From Lacrimispora sp. BS-2 (GTDB lineage: Bacteria; Bacillota; Clostridia; Lachnospirales; Lachnospiraceae), in contig NZ_CP157940.1 in NCBI RefSeq assembly GCF_040207125.1, forward strand, positions 992,001 through 1,056,000: 64,000 nucleotides of DNA. The letters are read 5' to 3'. Made by a program: the position numbers and the translations under genes. Numbering within the stretch: position 1 is the first letter of the stretch; every line of letters starts with the position of its first letter. The notes below the pieces were generated by a model. That model was given only the letters and a program-made list of their open reading frames with translations, searched no databases and had not been told where the DNA came from. Positions 7,475 to 16,202 of the stretch are shown here, piece after piece.

Positions 7475-8855
7475 TTCCTATCCCAGGCTGATGCTTGCCG
7501 CCCCTAAAAGCGGCAGCGGAAAGACCATGATGACCTGCGGGCTTTTAAATGCATTTCTTATACGGAAGCTGTCCTGCCGTTCCTTTAAATGCGGCCCGGA
7601 TTATATTGATCCCATGTTTCATAAATACGTGCTTGGCATTGACGGCGGAAATCTGGATACCTTTTTCCTGGATAAAGAGCAGGTCAGAGAGCAGTTTTCA
7701 GACCAGGCAGGAGAAGCAGGAATTTCTGTTATTGAAGGCGTTATGGGGTATTATGACGGAGTGGGAGGAGATACCACTGAGGCAAGCTCCTATGAGGTGG
7801 CATGTGCTCTGGATACGCCGGTTGTCCTGGTTTTAGACTGCAAGGGAGCCAGCCTGTCCCTTGCCGCAGTAGTGAAGGGTTTTCTGGAATACAAGGAAAA
7901 CAGCCATATAAAGGGCGTGATCTTAAACCGGACGTCTTCTGTTATGGCAGAACGGCTGAAGCCGGCCATAGAAGAACTGGGAGTACATGTTTACGGATAT
8001 CTGCCGGAATGTAAGGAGGGGGCTTTGGGAAGCCGTCACTTAGGCCTGGTGCTTCCGGGGGAATTAAAGGGCTTAAAAGACCAGCTTGATCAGCTGGCCA
8101 TGAAGCTGGAAACCACAATAGACATCAATGGGCTTATTAAGCTGGCTCAGGATGCCAGGCCTTTGCCGCCGTCAAGAGCCGGATTAAAGAGCCGGGTTTC
8201 TGAGGCGCCCTTAGAAAGAGAAGTACTGATAGGAATGGCGTCAGATGAGGCTTTCTGCTTTTATTATCAGGAGAATTTAAGGCTTCTTAAAGAAATGGGA
8301 GCAAAGCTCATACCCTTCAGCCCGATCCGTGATAAAAGGCTGCCGTCCGGGATTCTCGGCCTTTTGCTTGGCGGAGGCTATCCGGAGCTTTATTGCCGGG
8401 AGCTGTCGGAAAATGAATCCATGCTCCGGGACATAAGGCAGGCGTCAGAGCGGGGCCTTCCTATACTGGCTGAATGCGGGGGATTCCTGTATCTCCATGA
8501 CCAGCTGGAAACAAAGGATCATGAAACATATCCAATGGCCGGTATCATCCATGGAAAGGCATTCTGGGCAGAACGCCTGCTTCGGTTTGGCTATATTGAG
8601 ACATTTCCCAAAGCAGACACCCCATTCTTGAAAAAGGGTGAGTCCATCCGCGGCCATGAATTCCATTATTGGGACAGTACGAATAACGGGGACTGTATGG
8701 AAGCAAAGAAACCAGGCGGAAGAAAAAGCTGGGACTGCGTTCATGGGAAAGGTAATTTACTGGCTGGCTTTCCCCATTTTTATTATCCTTCCAACCCTGC
8801 ACTGCCAAAGCGTTTTGTGGAGGCCTGCCGGGAGTTAAGGGAAGGAGAAGAATAA
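7467..8855 (+). CDS. cbiA: cobyrinate a,c-diamide synthase CbiA
   Basis: An ATP- and glutamine-dependent amidation of the a and c carboxyls of cobyrinate. The N-terminal dethiobiotin-synthetase-like domain has the P-loop APKSGSGKT and FKCGPDYIDPMFH. The C-terminal class I glutaminase-like domain has GGGYPELYCRELSEN, the nucleophile motif LAECGGFLYL, and IRGHEFHYWDS with a catalytic-type His. I place the start at TTG 7467, with GGGAGGA at 7454-7460 eight bases upstream, giving 462 residues. Upstream in-frame starts would run deep into cbiT and lack a ribosome binding site. The gene overlaps cbiT by 8 bp. Confidence 0.93.
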   Translation: MNNSYPRLMLAAPKSGSGKTMMTCGLLNAFLIRKLSCRSFKCGPDYIDPMFHKYVLGIDGGNLDTFFLDKEQVREQFSDQAGEAGISVIEGVMGYYDGVGGDTTEASSYEVACALDTPVVLVLDCKGASLSLAAVVKGFLEYKENSHIKGVILNRTSSVMAERLKPAIEELGVHVYGYLPECKEGALGSRHLGLVLPGELKGLKDQLDQLAMKLETTIDINGLIKLAQDARPLPPSRAGLKSRVSEAPLEREVLIGMASDEAFCFYYQENLRLLKEMGAKLIPFSPIRDKRLPSGILGLLLGGGYPELYCRELSENESMLRDIRQASERGLPILAECGGFLYLHDQLETKDHETYPMAGIIHGKAFWAERLLRFGYIETFPKADTPFLKKGESIRGHEFHYWDSTNNGDCMEAKKPGGRKSWDCVHGKGNLLAGFPHFYYPSNPALPKRFVEACRELREGEE

Positions 8856-8893
8856 ACAATAGAATAGTCTTTGACTTGGAAAGGTTTCAAACA

Positions 8894-9976
8894 ATGAATG
8901 AAGAATTAAGTACATATCTTTCGCAGATCCGGCCTCTTAGCGCCTCCTCTATGGAGATCGCCCGTAAACGGTGGTCCCAGGTAGCAAAGCCTCTTAATAG
9001 CTTAGGCGTTCTGGAAGATGATATCATAAAGATGGCGGGCATAAGGGAAACGTCAAAGGTGGATATGGAGAAACGGGCCCTTGTCATCCTGTGCGCAGAC
9101 AATGGGATCGTGGAGGAAGGCGTCACCCAGACCGGCAGGGAAGTTACTGCTCTTGTGGCTGAGAACATGACAAATGGAAACAGCAGCGTCTGCATCATGG
9201 CGGACCGGGCAGAGGTGGATGTATTTCCTGTGGATATAGGGGTTGCCAGGGATTTGAATTCCGGTTTCCGTCACCCTCTTCTTTGCAGAAAGATCGCTTA
9301 CGGGACAAAAAATTTCCGGAATGAACCTGCCATGAAACGGGAGGAGGCAGTCCGTGCCATAGAAACCGGCATCAAGCTGGTGGAGGAACTGGCAGAAAAG
9401 GGCTATCAGCTCATTGCTACCGGAGAAATGGGAATCGGAAATACCACCACCAGCAGCGCGGTCGCCTCCCTTCTATTAAAAAAAGCGCCGGAAGCACTGA
9501 CCGGAAGAGGGGCAGGATTAAATGACGAGGGCTTAAAGCGGAAGCTTGGAGTGATAAAAGAGGCGGTAGAACAATATGGCCCGGTATGCCGGGATACGGT
9601 GGATATACTTGCAAGTGCAGGCGGATTTGATCTGGCAGGGCTTACAGGCGTATTTTTAGGCGGTGCTATTTACCGGATACCAATACTGGTGGATGGATTT
9701 ATTTCCGCTGTTGCCGCACTTTCGGCTGACCGCATTTATCCTGGCTGCCGGAACTTTATGCTGGCTTCCCATGTTTCAGCAGAGCCTGCAGGCAGGCTGC
9801 TCCTTGATGAGCTGGGGCTTGAACCCTTCATACAGGCAGGAATGTGTCTGGGAGAGGGGACCGGAGCGGTGGCAGCGATACCCCTTCTTCACATGGCGGT
9901 TGGTGTTTATAATTCAATGAGCTCCTTTGAAGACATACAGATTGAAGCATACAAACCCATGGGAGGCGTATCATGA
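8894..9976 (+). CDS. cobT: nicotinate-nucleotide--dimethylbenzimidazole phosphoribosyltransferase CobT
   Basis: CobT activates the lower-ligand base to its alpha-ribotide for the nucleotide loop. The 360-residue protein contains VILCADNGIVEEGVTQT near residue 60 and GEMGIGNTTTSSAVASLLL. Near the end, MCLGEGTGAVAAIPLL includes the catalytic Glu of the family. The ATG at 8894 follows AAAGG. A TTG at 8876 would add six residues and is less likely. The bluB gene and the anaerobic bza genes for making dimethylbenzimidazole are not in the window, so the base used is unknown. The TGA overlaps the cobU ATG. Confidence 0.93.
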   Translation: MNEELSTYLSQIRPLSASSMEIARKRWSQVAKPLNSLGVLEDDIIKMAGIRETSKVDMEKRALVILCADNGIVEEGVTQTGREVTALVAENMTNGNSSVCIMADRAEVDVFPVDIGVARDLNSGFRHPLLCRKIAYGTKNFRNEPAMKREEAVRAIETGIKLVEELAEKGYQLIATGEMGIGNTTTSSAVASLLLKKAPEALTGRGAGLNDEGLKRKLGVIKEAVEQYGPVCRDTVDILASAGGFDLAGLTGVFLGGAIYRIPILVDGFISAVAALSADRIYPGCRNFMLASHVSAEPAGRLLLDELGLEPFIQAGMCLGEGTGAVAAIPLLHMAVGVYNSMSSFEDIQIEAYKPMGGVS

Positions 9977-10518
9977 TCACTCTGGTTATTGGTGGAAGCG
10001 GAAGCGGAAAATCAGAATATGCGGAAAGCCTGGTAATGAGTCTGGGACAGGGGCGGCGGATTTACATTGCCACCATGAAACCCTGGGATGAGGAATGCAG
10101 GCGCAGGATTGAACGCCACAGACAGATGAGGGCAAAAAAGCAGTTTGAAACCATAGAATGTTACCGCAATTTAAAGGGACTCAAGCTGGACATAAACAGG
10201 CAGCCCACCGTAGTTCTTTTAGAATGCATGTCAAATCTGGTATCCAATGAGCTTTTTGGTCTGGGGGAAGAGGGGGAAGCCCCATGCCTGGAGGGAGCTT
10301 TGGCAGCAGCGGAGATTTTGGAAGGAATCGGGAAAATAAAGGAAAAGGCTGAACATATTGTCATCGTGACAAATGAGGTTTTTTCCGATGGTGACAGCTA
10401 CAGCAGTGAGACCATGGCTTACCGGAAGGTTCTTGGCCAGATCAACCAGAAAATAGCAGAAGTTTCTGATGTGGTGATTGAGGTGGTTGCCGGAATCCCG
10501 GTCGTGGTGAAGAAATGA
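9973..10518 (+). CDS. cobU: adenosylcobinamide kinase / guanylyltransferase family protein CobU
   Basis: A 181-residue CobU-family protein that would phosphorylate adenosylcobinamide and transfer GMP to it. The P-loop GGSGSGKS (residues 7-14) is intact. YIATMKPWDEECRRRIERHR contains the region of the guanylylated His in this family, and VTNEV is present. The usual glycine-rich GxGIVP segment after TNE is replaced by FSDGDSYSSETMAYR. The end, GQINQKIAEVSDVVIEVVAGIPV, is family-like. A second, differently degenerate relative is encoded at 37823. The gene overlaps cobT by 4 bp and is followed by a terminator, so it closes operon I. Confidence 0.85.
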   Translation: MITLVIGGSGSGKSEYAESLVMSLGQGRRIYIATMKPWDEECRRRIERHRQMRAKKQFETIECYRNLKGLKLDINRQPTVVLLECMSNLVSNELFGLGEEGEAPCLEGALAAAEILEGIGKIKEKAEHIVIVTNEVFSDGDSYSSETMAYRKVLGQINQKIAEVSDVVIEVVAGIPVVVKK

Positions 10519-10526
10519 ATCAAAAT

Positions 10527-10570
10527 CGTTGTGCAATGGCTTACCCAAGCTGCAGCACAGCGGTTTTTTT
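10527..10570 (+). terminator. intrinsic terminator of cobalamin operon I
   Basis: CGTTGTGC (10527-10534) pairs with GCACAGCG (10555-10562), with GCTT/AAGC inside, followed by GTTTTTTT. It lies 9 bp after the cobU stop. Confidence 0.75.
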
Positions 10571-10622
10571 AACGATTAAAAACAGCGAAAAGATTGATCC
10601 GGCAGGCGAACGGAAAAGAAGC

Positions 10623-10652
10623 TTGAGTAAATAATGAAGTTTGTTATATAAT
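10623..10652 (+). promoter_or_regulatory. promoter of the first two-component operon
   Basis: TTGAGT (10623-10628), an 18-bp spacer and TATAAT (10647-10652) lie about 20 bp before the response-regulator start. The leader is very short. Confidence 0.55.
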
Positions 10653-10673
10653 ATGGCGGGATGGAGGTCTGAA

Positions 10674-12311
10674 ATGTATAAACTACTGATAGTGGAAGAT
10701 GAAAAGTCAATTGCATACGGAATTGCAAACAGCATTGAATGGGAAAAATGGGGATTTGTTATCAGCGGCGTCTGCGGCAATGGAATAGAAGCGCTGGAAC
10801 AAATCGAAAAGGACAAACCCCATGTGGTGCTTTCTGATATCCGGATGCCGGAAATGGATGGGGTGGAGCTGATGAAGCATTTGAGCCAGCATTACCCGGA
10901 AATCAAGATCATTATCCTAAGCGGATACAATGATTTTGAATATTTGCAGATGTCCATTAAAAACCGGGTCATGGAGTACTTATTAAAGCCCACGGACCTT
11001 GATGAATTTGAAGTGACCTTCCGGAAAATAAAAGAACGTCTTGACGAGGAAGGAAAAAAGGAATTAGAAGAAAGAGAATTAAAGTCAGCCTATGAAGAGA
11101 GCAGGAGCTTAAAGCTTAGAAGTACGTTCAATGCTTTGATCAAGGGATATGGCTATCATGAGGAAGAGATGGAGGAAGAATTCTTCCGCAAGGGAGAAAA
11201 CTGGTACGGTGTGATCCTGATCCATCTGGATGTGCCAAATACGGAAGATAAAAACGCCTTCTATCAGGATCAGATAAAGGTGGAGAAGATATTAAACGAA
11301 AAGTTTTCAAAAGAAGGGATTGCCGGAACCTATGTCCTGAACTTTGAGGAAAAGATAACCGGGATCTTAAGTGCCGGAGAAGAACTTCAGGAAGAGGAAC
11401 TGTATTCTTGTGTCAGGGACATGGCAGAAGTGATCATGGGGGAGAGCGGCATTCCCATTTATGCCGGTATCAGCAATTTTTATACAGATTTCCAGATGCT
11501 TCCCCAGTGTTATGAACAGGCAAAATGCTGTGCCAGCCAGAAGATCTACAGCGAGGGAAAGAACCTGGTCATGACCTATAAGGAGATACAGGAAGCAGAT
11601 TTTGATTACTATGCGGTTTCTTTTGATACAGGCCAGATTTTAAAGGAAATCATGGAACAGAAAGAAAATAAGGCAGAGGAAATTTTAAATGGGATTTTTT
11701 CTGAATTCAAGGGAAAGGTGATTCTGGATTATGATTACATTAACCGCTTAAGCCTTGAGCTGCTGTTTAATCTGTCCCGGGCATTATTGCGCTATGGCGT
11801 CCGGCTGGAGAAAGTGATGAAAAGGCTGGACTGCACCTATACCGGTATTTATCCCTTAAAAAGCCTTCAGGAGAAAAAAGAATTTTTATCCCGGATACTT
11901 CGGGAGGTTTCAAAGGAAATGGCGGATATGAAGGGAGAATGGAAGAGCCAGAGCAGCCTTGCCCAGAAGATCAGGGAGATTGTGGATGAGGAGTATGATT
12001 CCAATCAGATTTCCCTGGAATACGTGGGGTCAAAGGTGCATAAGAATTCTGCCTACATCTCCAAAATATTTAAAAATGAATTTGGGTGCAATTTCAGCGA
12101 TTACATCATTACAAAGAGACTGGAAAAAAGCAAGAAGCTTCTTGCGGATCCTGCAAGGAAGATCTATGAAATTTCCGAGGAAATGGGCTGGGCCGATGTA
12201 TCCAACTATATTAAGCTGTTTAAGAAAAAGTACGGGATAAGTCCGAAAGAGTACCGGAACATTATCCAGCCGGAGGGAGGAAGTGCAGAAAAAAACAATG
12301 AAAATGAATAA
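10674..12311 (+). CDS. AraC-family response regulator (YesN type)
   Basis: A 545-residue two-component regulator. Residues 1-125 are a receiver domain starting MYKLLIVEDEKSIAYGI, with the phosphoacceptor D55 in VVLSDIRMPEMDG and the switch region YLLKPTD. A middle region of about 300 residues of low similarity follows. The last 100 residues are a two-helix-turn-helix AraC domain (VGSKVHKNSAYISKIFKNEF and YGISPKEYRN). The start at 10674 follows GGAGGT. It is encoded just ahead of its likely partner kinase, overlapping by 29 bp, and upstream of sugar permeases and glycosidases, so it probably activates that locus. Confidence 0.93.
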   Translation: MYKLLIVEDEKSIAYGIANSIEWEKWGFVISGVCGNGIEALEQIEKDKPHVVLSDIRMPEMDGVELMKHLSQHYPEIKIIILSGYNDFEYLQMSIKNRVMEYLLKPTDLDEFEVTFRKIKERLDEEGKKELEERELKSAYEESRSLKLRSTFNALIKGYGYHEEEMEEEFFRKGENWYGVILIHLDVPNTEDKNAFYQDQIKVEKILNEKFSKEGIAGTYVLNFEEKITGILSAGEELQEEELYSCVRDMAEVIMGESGIPIYAGISNFYTDFQMLPQCYEQAKCCASQKIYSEGKNLVMTYKEIQEADFDYYAVSFDTGQILKEIMEQKENKAEEILNGIFSEFKGKVILDYDYINRLSLELLFNLSRALLRYGVRLEKVMKRLDCTYTGIYPLKSLQEKKEFLSRILREVSKEMADMKGEWKSQSSLAQKIREIVDEEYDSNQISLEYVGSKVHKNSAYISKIFKNEFGCNFSDYIITKRLEKSKKLLADPARKIYEISEEMGWADVSNYIKLFKKKYGISPKEYRNIIQPEGGSAEKNNENE

Positions 12312-14214
12312 GGGAAAGGGGCAGGCAAAGAAAAGAAATATCGGATTAAAGCGCAGGATGCTGTATGGCATTCTCCAGGTGCTTATCCCGGTTATTGTGA
12401 TCATAACCATACTGTTCTGGCATACGCGAAAGGTTATGAGGCAGGAGTACATGCGCACGACGCAGGGCCGGGTCACGGATATTGCCAATAAGATTGATGC
12501 AAAGCTTCAGGACATTTACAGCGTTTCCGATAATTTTGCGGCCAATGACCAGCTTGATGAATACATTGAAAAAGAATATTCCCCACAGGAGCAGTTGTAT
12601 AAAAAGCTTGATATTGTGAAGATTTACAGCAACATTTTCGGAGCTTACGATATGCTGAACCAGCGGGTGAGGATCAGCGCCATATATACGTACAAAGGAG
12701 AATTATTTAATTTTCTGGACCCCAATAATGATACAGAAGAGGTGATTCAGAAACTGCGGGCCATGAACATTGAGGACCCTGACCTCCTGATGAAATTCCG
12801 CTGGTATCCCCTTCAGGACAATTTCCTTCTCAGCGACATGCCAGGGGAGGTCCGGGCCAGAAAGGCCGTAGTGGGCATACGAAGGATCTATTCCTGGACA
12901 AAGGGAAGATATGAGTATGTGCAGCTGTTTGCCTTAAAAGAACGGGATATCTATGATCAATATGCGGAGCTGGCAAAATCCATTCCAGGTGATATCTATG
13001 TGATCACAGAAGATGGAAAACTGATTTCCTCCAGTAATGAAAAGGCTGTTGAGGCAGGAGAGATTTCAGAAAAGCTGAAAGGAAAGATCCTGGATCAGAT
13101 GGGAGATTTAAAAGAAGGATGGGAAGCTTTCGGAAATCAAATGATCCAGGTAAAGGCTTCCGATGTAAATGACTGGAAGATCGTTATGGTAGTTCCCATA
13201 AAATCAGTCACAAGGGAAGTGGATGTGCTCTACTACAGAATTTTCATGGTCATGGTGGCATGTGTGGGCTTTTGCGCCATGATGATATTATATTTATACA
13301 AGAGCTTCATGGACCCCATTGGAAAGCTTAACGCTTCCATGAAAGAGGTGTACGGAGGAAATTTAAACGCCTATGTTGAGGTAAAACAGAAAAATGAAGT
13401 GGGAGATATGATCCGCTATTACAATTCCATGCTGGAACGGATCAATACCCATATCATTGAAGGGCTGCAGTCTGACCGGAAGAAAAAGGAACTGGAGCTG
13501 GAAGTGCTCATGAGCCAGATCAATCCCCATTTTCTCTATAATACCCTGGAAAATATCGTATGGATGTCCAATGAGGCAGGAAGGCCGGACATTGGCCGGA
13601 CAGCTGCTTCTCTTGGAAGAATGTACCGATTATCCATCAGCGGAGGACAGGTCATCGTTCCAATGGAACATGAGATCGAACATCTTATGGCTTATGTAAA
13701 AATTCAGAAAAACCGTTATAAGGATGAGTTTGAATTCGATCTTCGGACGGATATGCGGCAGATCCATGAACTGTTTTCCCTAAAAATAATTATGCAGCCA
13801 GTGGTGGAAAATTCCTTCCTCTACGGTATGACAGGTTTAAAGCAGCCCATGATGATCCATCTTACGGTCAAAGAAAAAGGCCAATGGGTCGTGATAAAAG
13901 TTATGGATAATGGCCGAGGAATGGACAAGGAGAAATTAAGGGAAATACGGGACCAGATCCGATTTGGAAAAGCAGGAAAGGATGAAGAGGAGCAGAACCG
14001 GCGCAGCAGCGGCATCGGACTTCACAGCGTAGAATCCAGGATCAAGCTGTACTTTGGAGTGGACCGGGCTGTTTCCATCTACAGCAAAAAGGATGCAGGA
14101 ACCCTGACCGTTATACGGATCCCAAGGATTACCGTAGAGGATATTGACGAGCATGGCAATTTAACCTCATCAAGTAGCGAAGCGGATTGCGAATATCCAA
14201 TTCAGGAAAAGTAA
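12283..14214 (+). CDS. sensor histidine kinase (YesM family)
   Basis: A 643-residue membrane kinase. A basic N-terminus leads into a first transmembrane helix (about residues 25-47). An extracytoplasmic sensing domain of about 270 residues is followed by a second helix (about 310-335) and a HAMP linker. The His_kinase domain has H416 in SQINPHFLYNTLENIVWM, and a HATPase domain has DNGRGM and SSGIGLHSVESRIKLYFG. The GTG at 12283 has GGAGG six bases upstream. An ATG at 12298 is an alternative. The C-terminal ADCEYPIQEK lies in a P-type repeat (14178-14212). It probably senses an oligosaccharide or a binding protein loaded with one, and phosphorylates the regulator encoded upstream. Confidence 0.92.
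   Translation: MQKKTMKMNKGKGQAKKRNIGLKRRMLYGILQVLIPVIVIITILFWHTRKVMRQEYMRTTQGRVTDIANKIDAKLQDIYSVSDNFAANDQLDEYIEKEYSPQEQLYKKLDIVKIYSNIFGAYDMLNQRVRISAIYTYKGELFNFLDPNNDTEEVIQKLRAMNIEDPDLLMKFRWYPLQDNFLLSDMPGEVRARKAVVGIRRIYSWTKGRYEYVQLFALKERDIYDQYAELAKSIPGDIYVITEDGKLISSSNEKAVEAGEISEKLKGKILDQMGDLKEGWEAFGNQMIQVKASDVNDWKIVMVVPIKSVTREVDVLYYRIFMVMVACVGFCAMMILYLYKSFMDPIGKLNASMKEVYGGNLNAYVEVKQKNEVGDMIRYYNSMLERINTHIIEGLQSDRKKKELELEVLMSQINPHFLYNTLENIVWMSNEAGRPDIGRTAASLGRMYRLSISGGQVIVPMEHEIEHLMAYVKIQKNRYKDEFEFDLRTDMRQIHELFSLKIIMQPVVENSFLYGMTGLKQPMMIHLTVKEKGQWVVIKVMDNGRGMDKEKLREIRDQIRFGKAGKDEEEQNRRSSGIGLHSVESRIKLYFGVDRAVSIYSKKDAGTLTVIRIPRITVEDIDEHGNLTSSSSEADCEYPIQEK
14178..14212 (+). repeat. P-family-like repeat, copy D (3' end of sensor kinase)
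   Basis: CGAAGCGGATTGCGAATATCC matches the sequence at 24872-24889 and resembles the P core, with GGAT-TGC-ATATCC order kept. It encodes the last residues of the kinase (ADCEYP). Confidence 0.6.
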
Positions 14215-14271
14215 ATAAAACAGGTTAAAAATCGAAAATAACCAACAAATACAAAAATCGACCTATGTTTA

Positions 14272-14293
14272 TTGGGAAAAAATCCGTTAGAAT
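14272..14293 (+). promoter_or_regulatory. promoter/operator element before the sugar permease genes
   Basis: TTGGGAAAAAATCC followed by GTTAGAAT. A close relative (TTGTTAAAAAAAATCC, then ATAGAAT) lies at 21011-21033 before the binding-protein gene. Both are preceded by an AAAAATCG word. TAGAAT is a plausible -10 without a good -35, as expected for an activator-dependent promoter. The YesN-type regulator encoded upstream is the obvious candidate. Confidence 0.5.
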
Positions 14294-14361
14294 AGAAGTA
14301 AGAGAAAGGTTTTTATTCCTATGAGCCTTTCTACCTAAAATAAAAAGCGGGAGGCAGGCCC

Positions 14362-15285
14362 ATGAGCAAGGAAAAAACACCAGTATTTAAAACAAAGGAA
14401 AAGGCATCCATAGCCCAGAAAAAAGAGAACAGGTATGGGTGGCTGTTTATTTCGCCCTACCTGATTTTTTTCACTGTTTTCACCGGCATTCCTTTTGTAA
14501 TTGCAATTGTGATGTCGTTTTTAAACATGAAATATATTACAAGGTTAGACAATCTTAAATTTGTAGGGCTTCAAAACTTTATAAAAGTATTCACCAACAA
14601 GGAAATTATGGCTTCCCTCATAAGAACCTTCCAATATTCCCTGGTATATGTGCCTCTTATCATGATCCTTGGATTTGTGCTGGCATTTATGTTAAATAAC
14701 GGGGTCTATATGAAAAAGGCCATGCGTTCCCTGGTATTCATGCCTTATGTATCCAATATGGTGGCAGTGGCCGTAATCTTTAAAGTACTGCTGGGAAATA
14801 ACAGTCCTGTGATTGTTGCTTTAAGAAATATGGGATTTGATCCGCCCTTACTTTTACTGAACTTAAAGCTGGCTCTTCCTACTGTGGCTATGATTTCCGT
14901 ATGGAAGGGCGTTGGCCTTAACATGGTGGTTTATCTTGGAGCACTGCAGGAGGTGCCGGCTGAGCTGTTAGAAGCCGCCCAGATTGACGGTGCAACAAAA
15001 TGGCAGCGGATTCGCAGCATCATCATACCTATGATTTCCCCCACCACCTTTTTCCTGGTAATCAGCTCCATTATCGGTTCCTTCCAGAACTTTACCTGTA
15101 TACAGGCTCTTACTGAGGGAGGTCCGGGACAGGCGACCACCGTTATGTCCGTAAATATTGTCCGTACTGCATTTACAAAATATGAAACCAGTCTGGCAAG
15201 TGCAATGGCTTTCGTCATGTTTGCACTGGTCATGATCGTAACGCTGATCCAGTGGCGCGGACAGAAAAAATGGGTTAATTATTAA
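14362..15285 (+). CDS. carbohydrate ABC transporter permease (CUT1, LplB/UgpA type)
   Basis: A 307-residue inner-membrane permease with about six membrane segments after a 30-residue cytoplasmic N-terminus. The EAA loop that contacts the ATPase reads ELLEAAQIDGATKWQRI (about residues 200-216). GLNMVVYLGALQEVP just before it is typical of CUT1 permeases. The ribosome binding site is GGGAGG. It pairs with the next gene's permease and the lipoprotein at 21128. No ATP-binding subunit is encoded in this locus, so a shared MsmX/MsmK-like ATPase from elsewhere is inferred. Confidence 0.93.
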   Translation: MSKEKTPVFKTKEKASIAQKKENRYGWLFISPYLIFFTVFTGIPFVIAIVMSFLNMKYITRLDNLKFVGLQNFIKVFTNKEIMASLIRTFQYSLVYVPLIMILGFVLAFMLNNGVYMKKAMRSLVFMPYVSNMVAVAVIFKVLLGNNSPVIVALRNMGFDPPLLLLNLKLALPTVAMISVWKGVGLNMVVYLGALQEVPAELLEAAQIDGATKWQRIRSIIIPMISPTTFFLVISSIIGSFQNFTCIQALTEGGPGQATTVMSVNIVRTAFTKYETSLASAMAFVMFALVMIVTLIQWRGQKKWVNY

Positions 15286-15299
15286 GGGAGGGAACATCA

Positions 15300-16133
15300 A
15301 TGACAAGCAAAAAGAAAAGTTTAAAGATAGCACTTACAGTTTTCATCCTGTTGATCGGGCTGGTATCTAATTTTCCATTCCTGTTCATGATCTCCTCTTC
15401 CTTTAAGGTCAGCGGAGAGGTCATGAAATTTCCGTGGCATTTGATTCCGGAAAATCCCACCCTGATGAACTTTCAGGCATTATTAACAAATGGTATTTAT
15501 AACTTTCAGAAATGGTATTTAAATACGGTTGTCATGACGGCCCTTACCATTGTAATTAAGATATTTTTTGTAAGCTTTACGGCATATGGATTTGCAAGGA
15601 TTAAATTTAAGGGAAAAGATGCAATATTTCTTGTCCTGCTGTCAGCCATGATGATACCCAGCGATATCATGATTTTACCCAGATATATGATCTTTAAAAA
15701 TCTGCATATCCTGGATACCATGTGGTCATTGATCCTGCCAAGCTGCGTTGACGTGTATTTTGTATTCCTGCTGCGCCAGTCCTTTGTTTCAATTCCGGAC
15801 TCCTTAAGTGAAGCGGCTAAAATTGACGGATGCGGTCATTTCCGCATTTACTGGCAGATCATTTTCCCATTGGCAAAACCGGCTATTGCGACCATGGCAC
15901 TATTTTCCTTTACATGGTCCTGGAACGACTATATGGGACCGTATCTGTACATCTCAACCATGGATAAGCAGATGCTGTCCGTTGGAGTAAAGCTTTTCTC
16001 CTCCGGCCTGATCCAGGATTACGGAAGTCAGATGGCTGCCGCAACGGCTGTGCTTCTGCCCATTCTGATAGCTTTCCTGTTTTGCCAGAAGTTTTTCATC
16101 GAAGGCGTTGCTTCCTCCGGTGTAAAGGGATAA
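15300..16133 (+). CDS. carbohydrate ABC transporter permease (CUT1, LplC/UgpE type)
   Basis: A 277-residue second permease subunit with about six membrane segments. The EAA loop reads LSEAAKIDGCGHFRIYWQI (about residues 167-185), and MIPSDIMILPRYMIF precedes it as in the UgpE/LacG group. It starts 14 bp after the upstream permease, with AGGGAGG before the ATG. The two permeases should form a heterodimer importing an oligosaccharide. The gene order permease-permease-enzymes makes products of the GH88/GH29/GH112 substrates the likely cargo. Confidence 0.93.
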   Translation: MTSKKKSLKIALTVFILLIGLVSNFPFLFMISSSFKVSGEVMKFPWHLIPENPTLMNFQALLTNGIYNFQKWYLNTVVMTALTIVIKIFFVSFTAYGFARIKFKGKDAIFLVLLSAMMIPSDIMILPRYMIFKNLHILDTMWSLILPSCVDVYFVFLLRQSFVSIPDSLSEAAKIDGCGHFRIYWQIIFPLAKPAIATMALFSFTWSWNDYMGPYLYISTMDKQMLSVGVKLFSSGLIQDYGSQMAAATAVLLPILIAFLFCQKFFIEGVASSGVKG

Positions 16134-16202
16134 CAAATGAAATGCAAGGCAGGTTAAAATGCCTTTGGAATTAGAAATGACGAGATAGAAAGGGGATATA
16201 AG

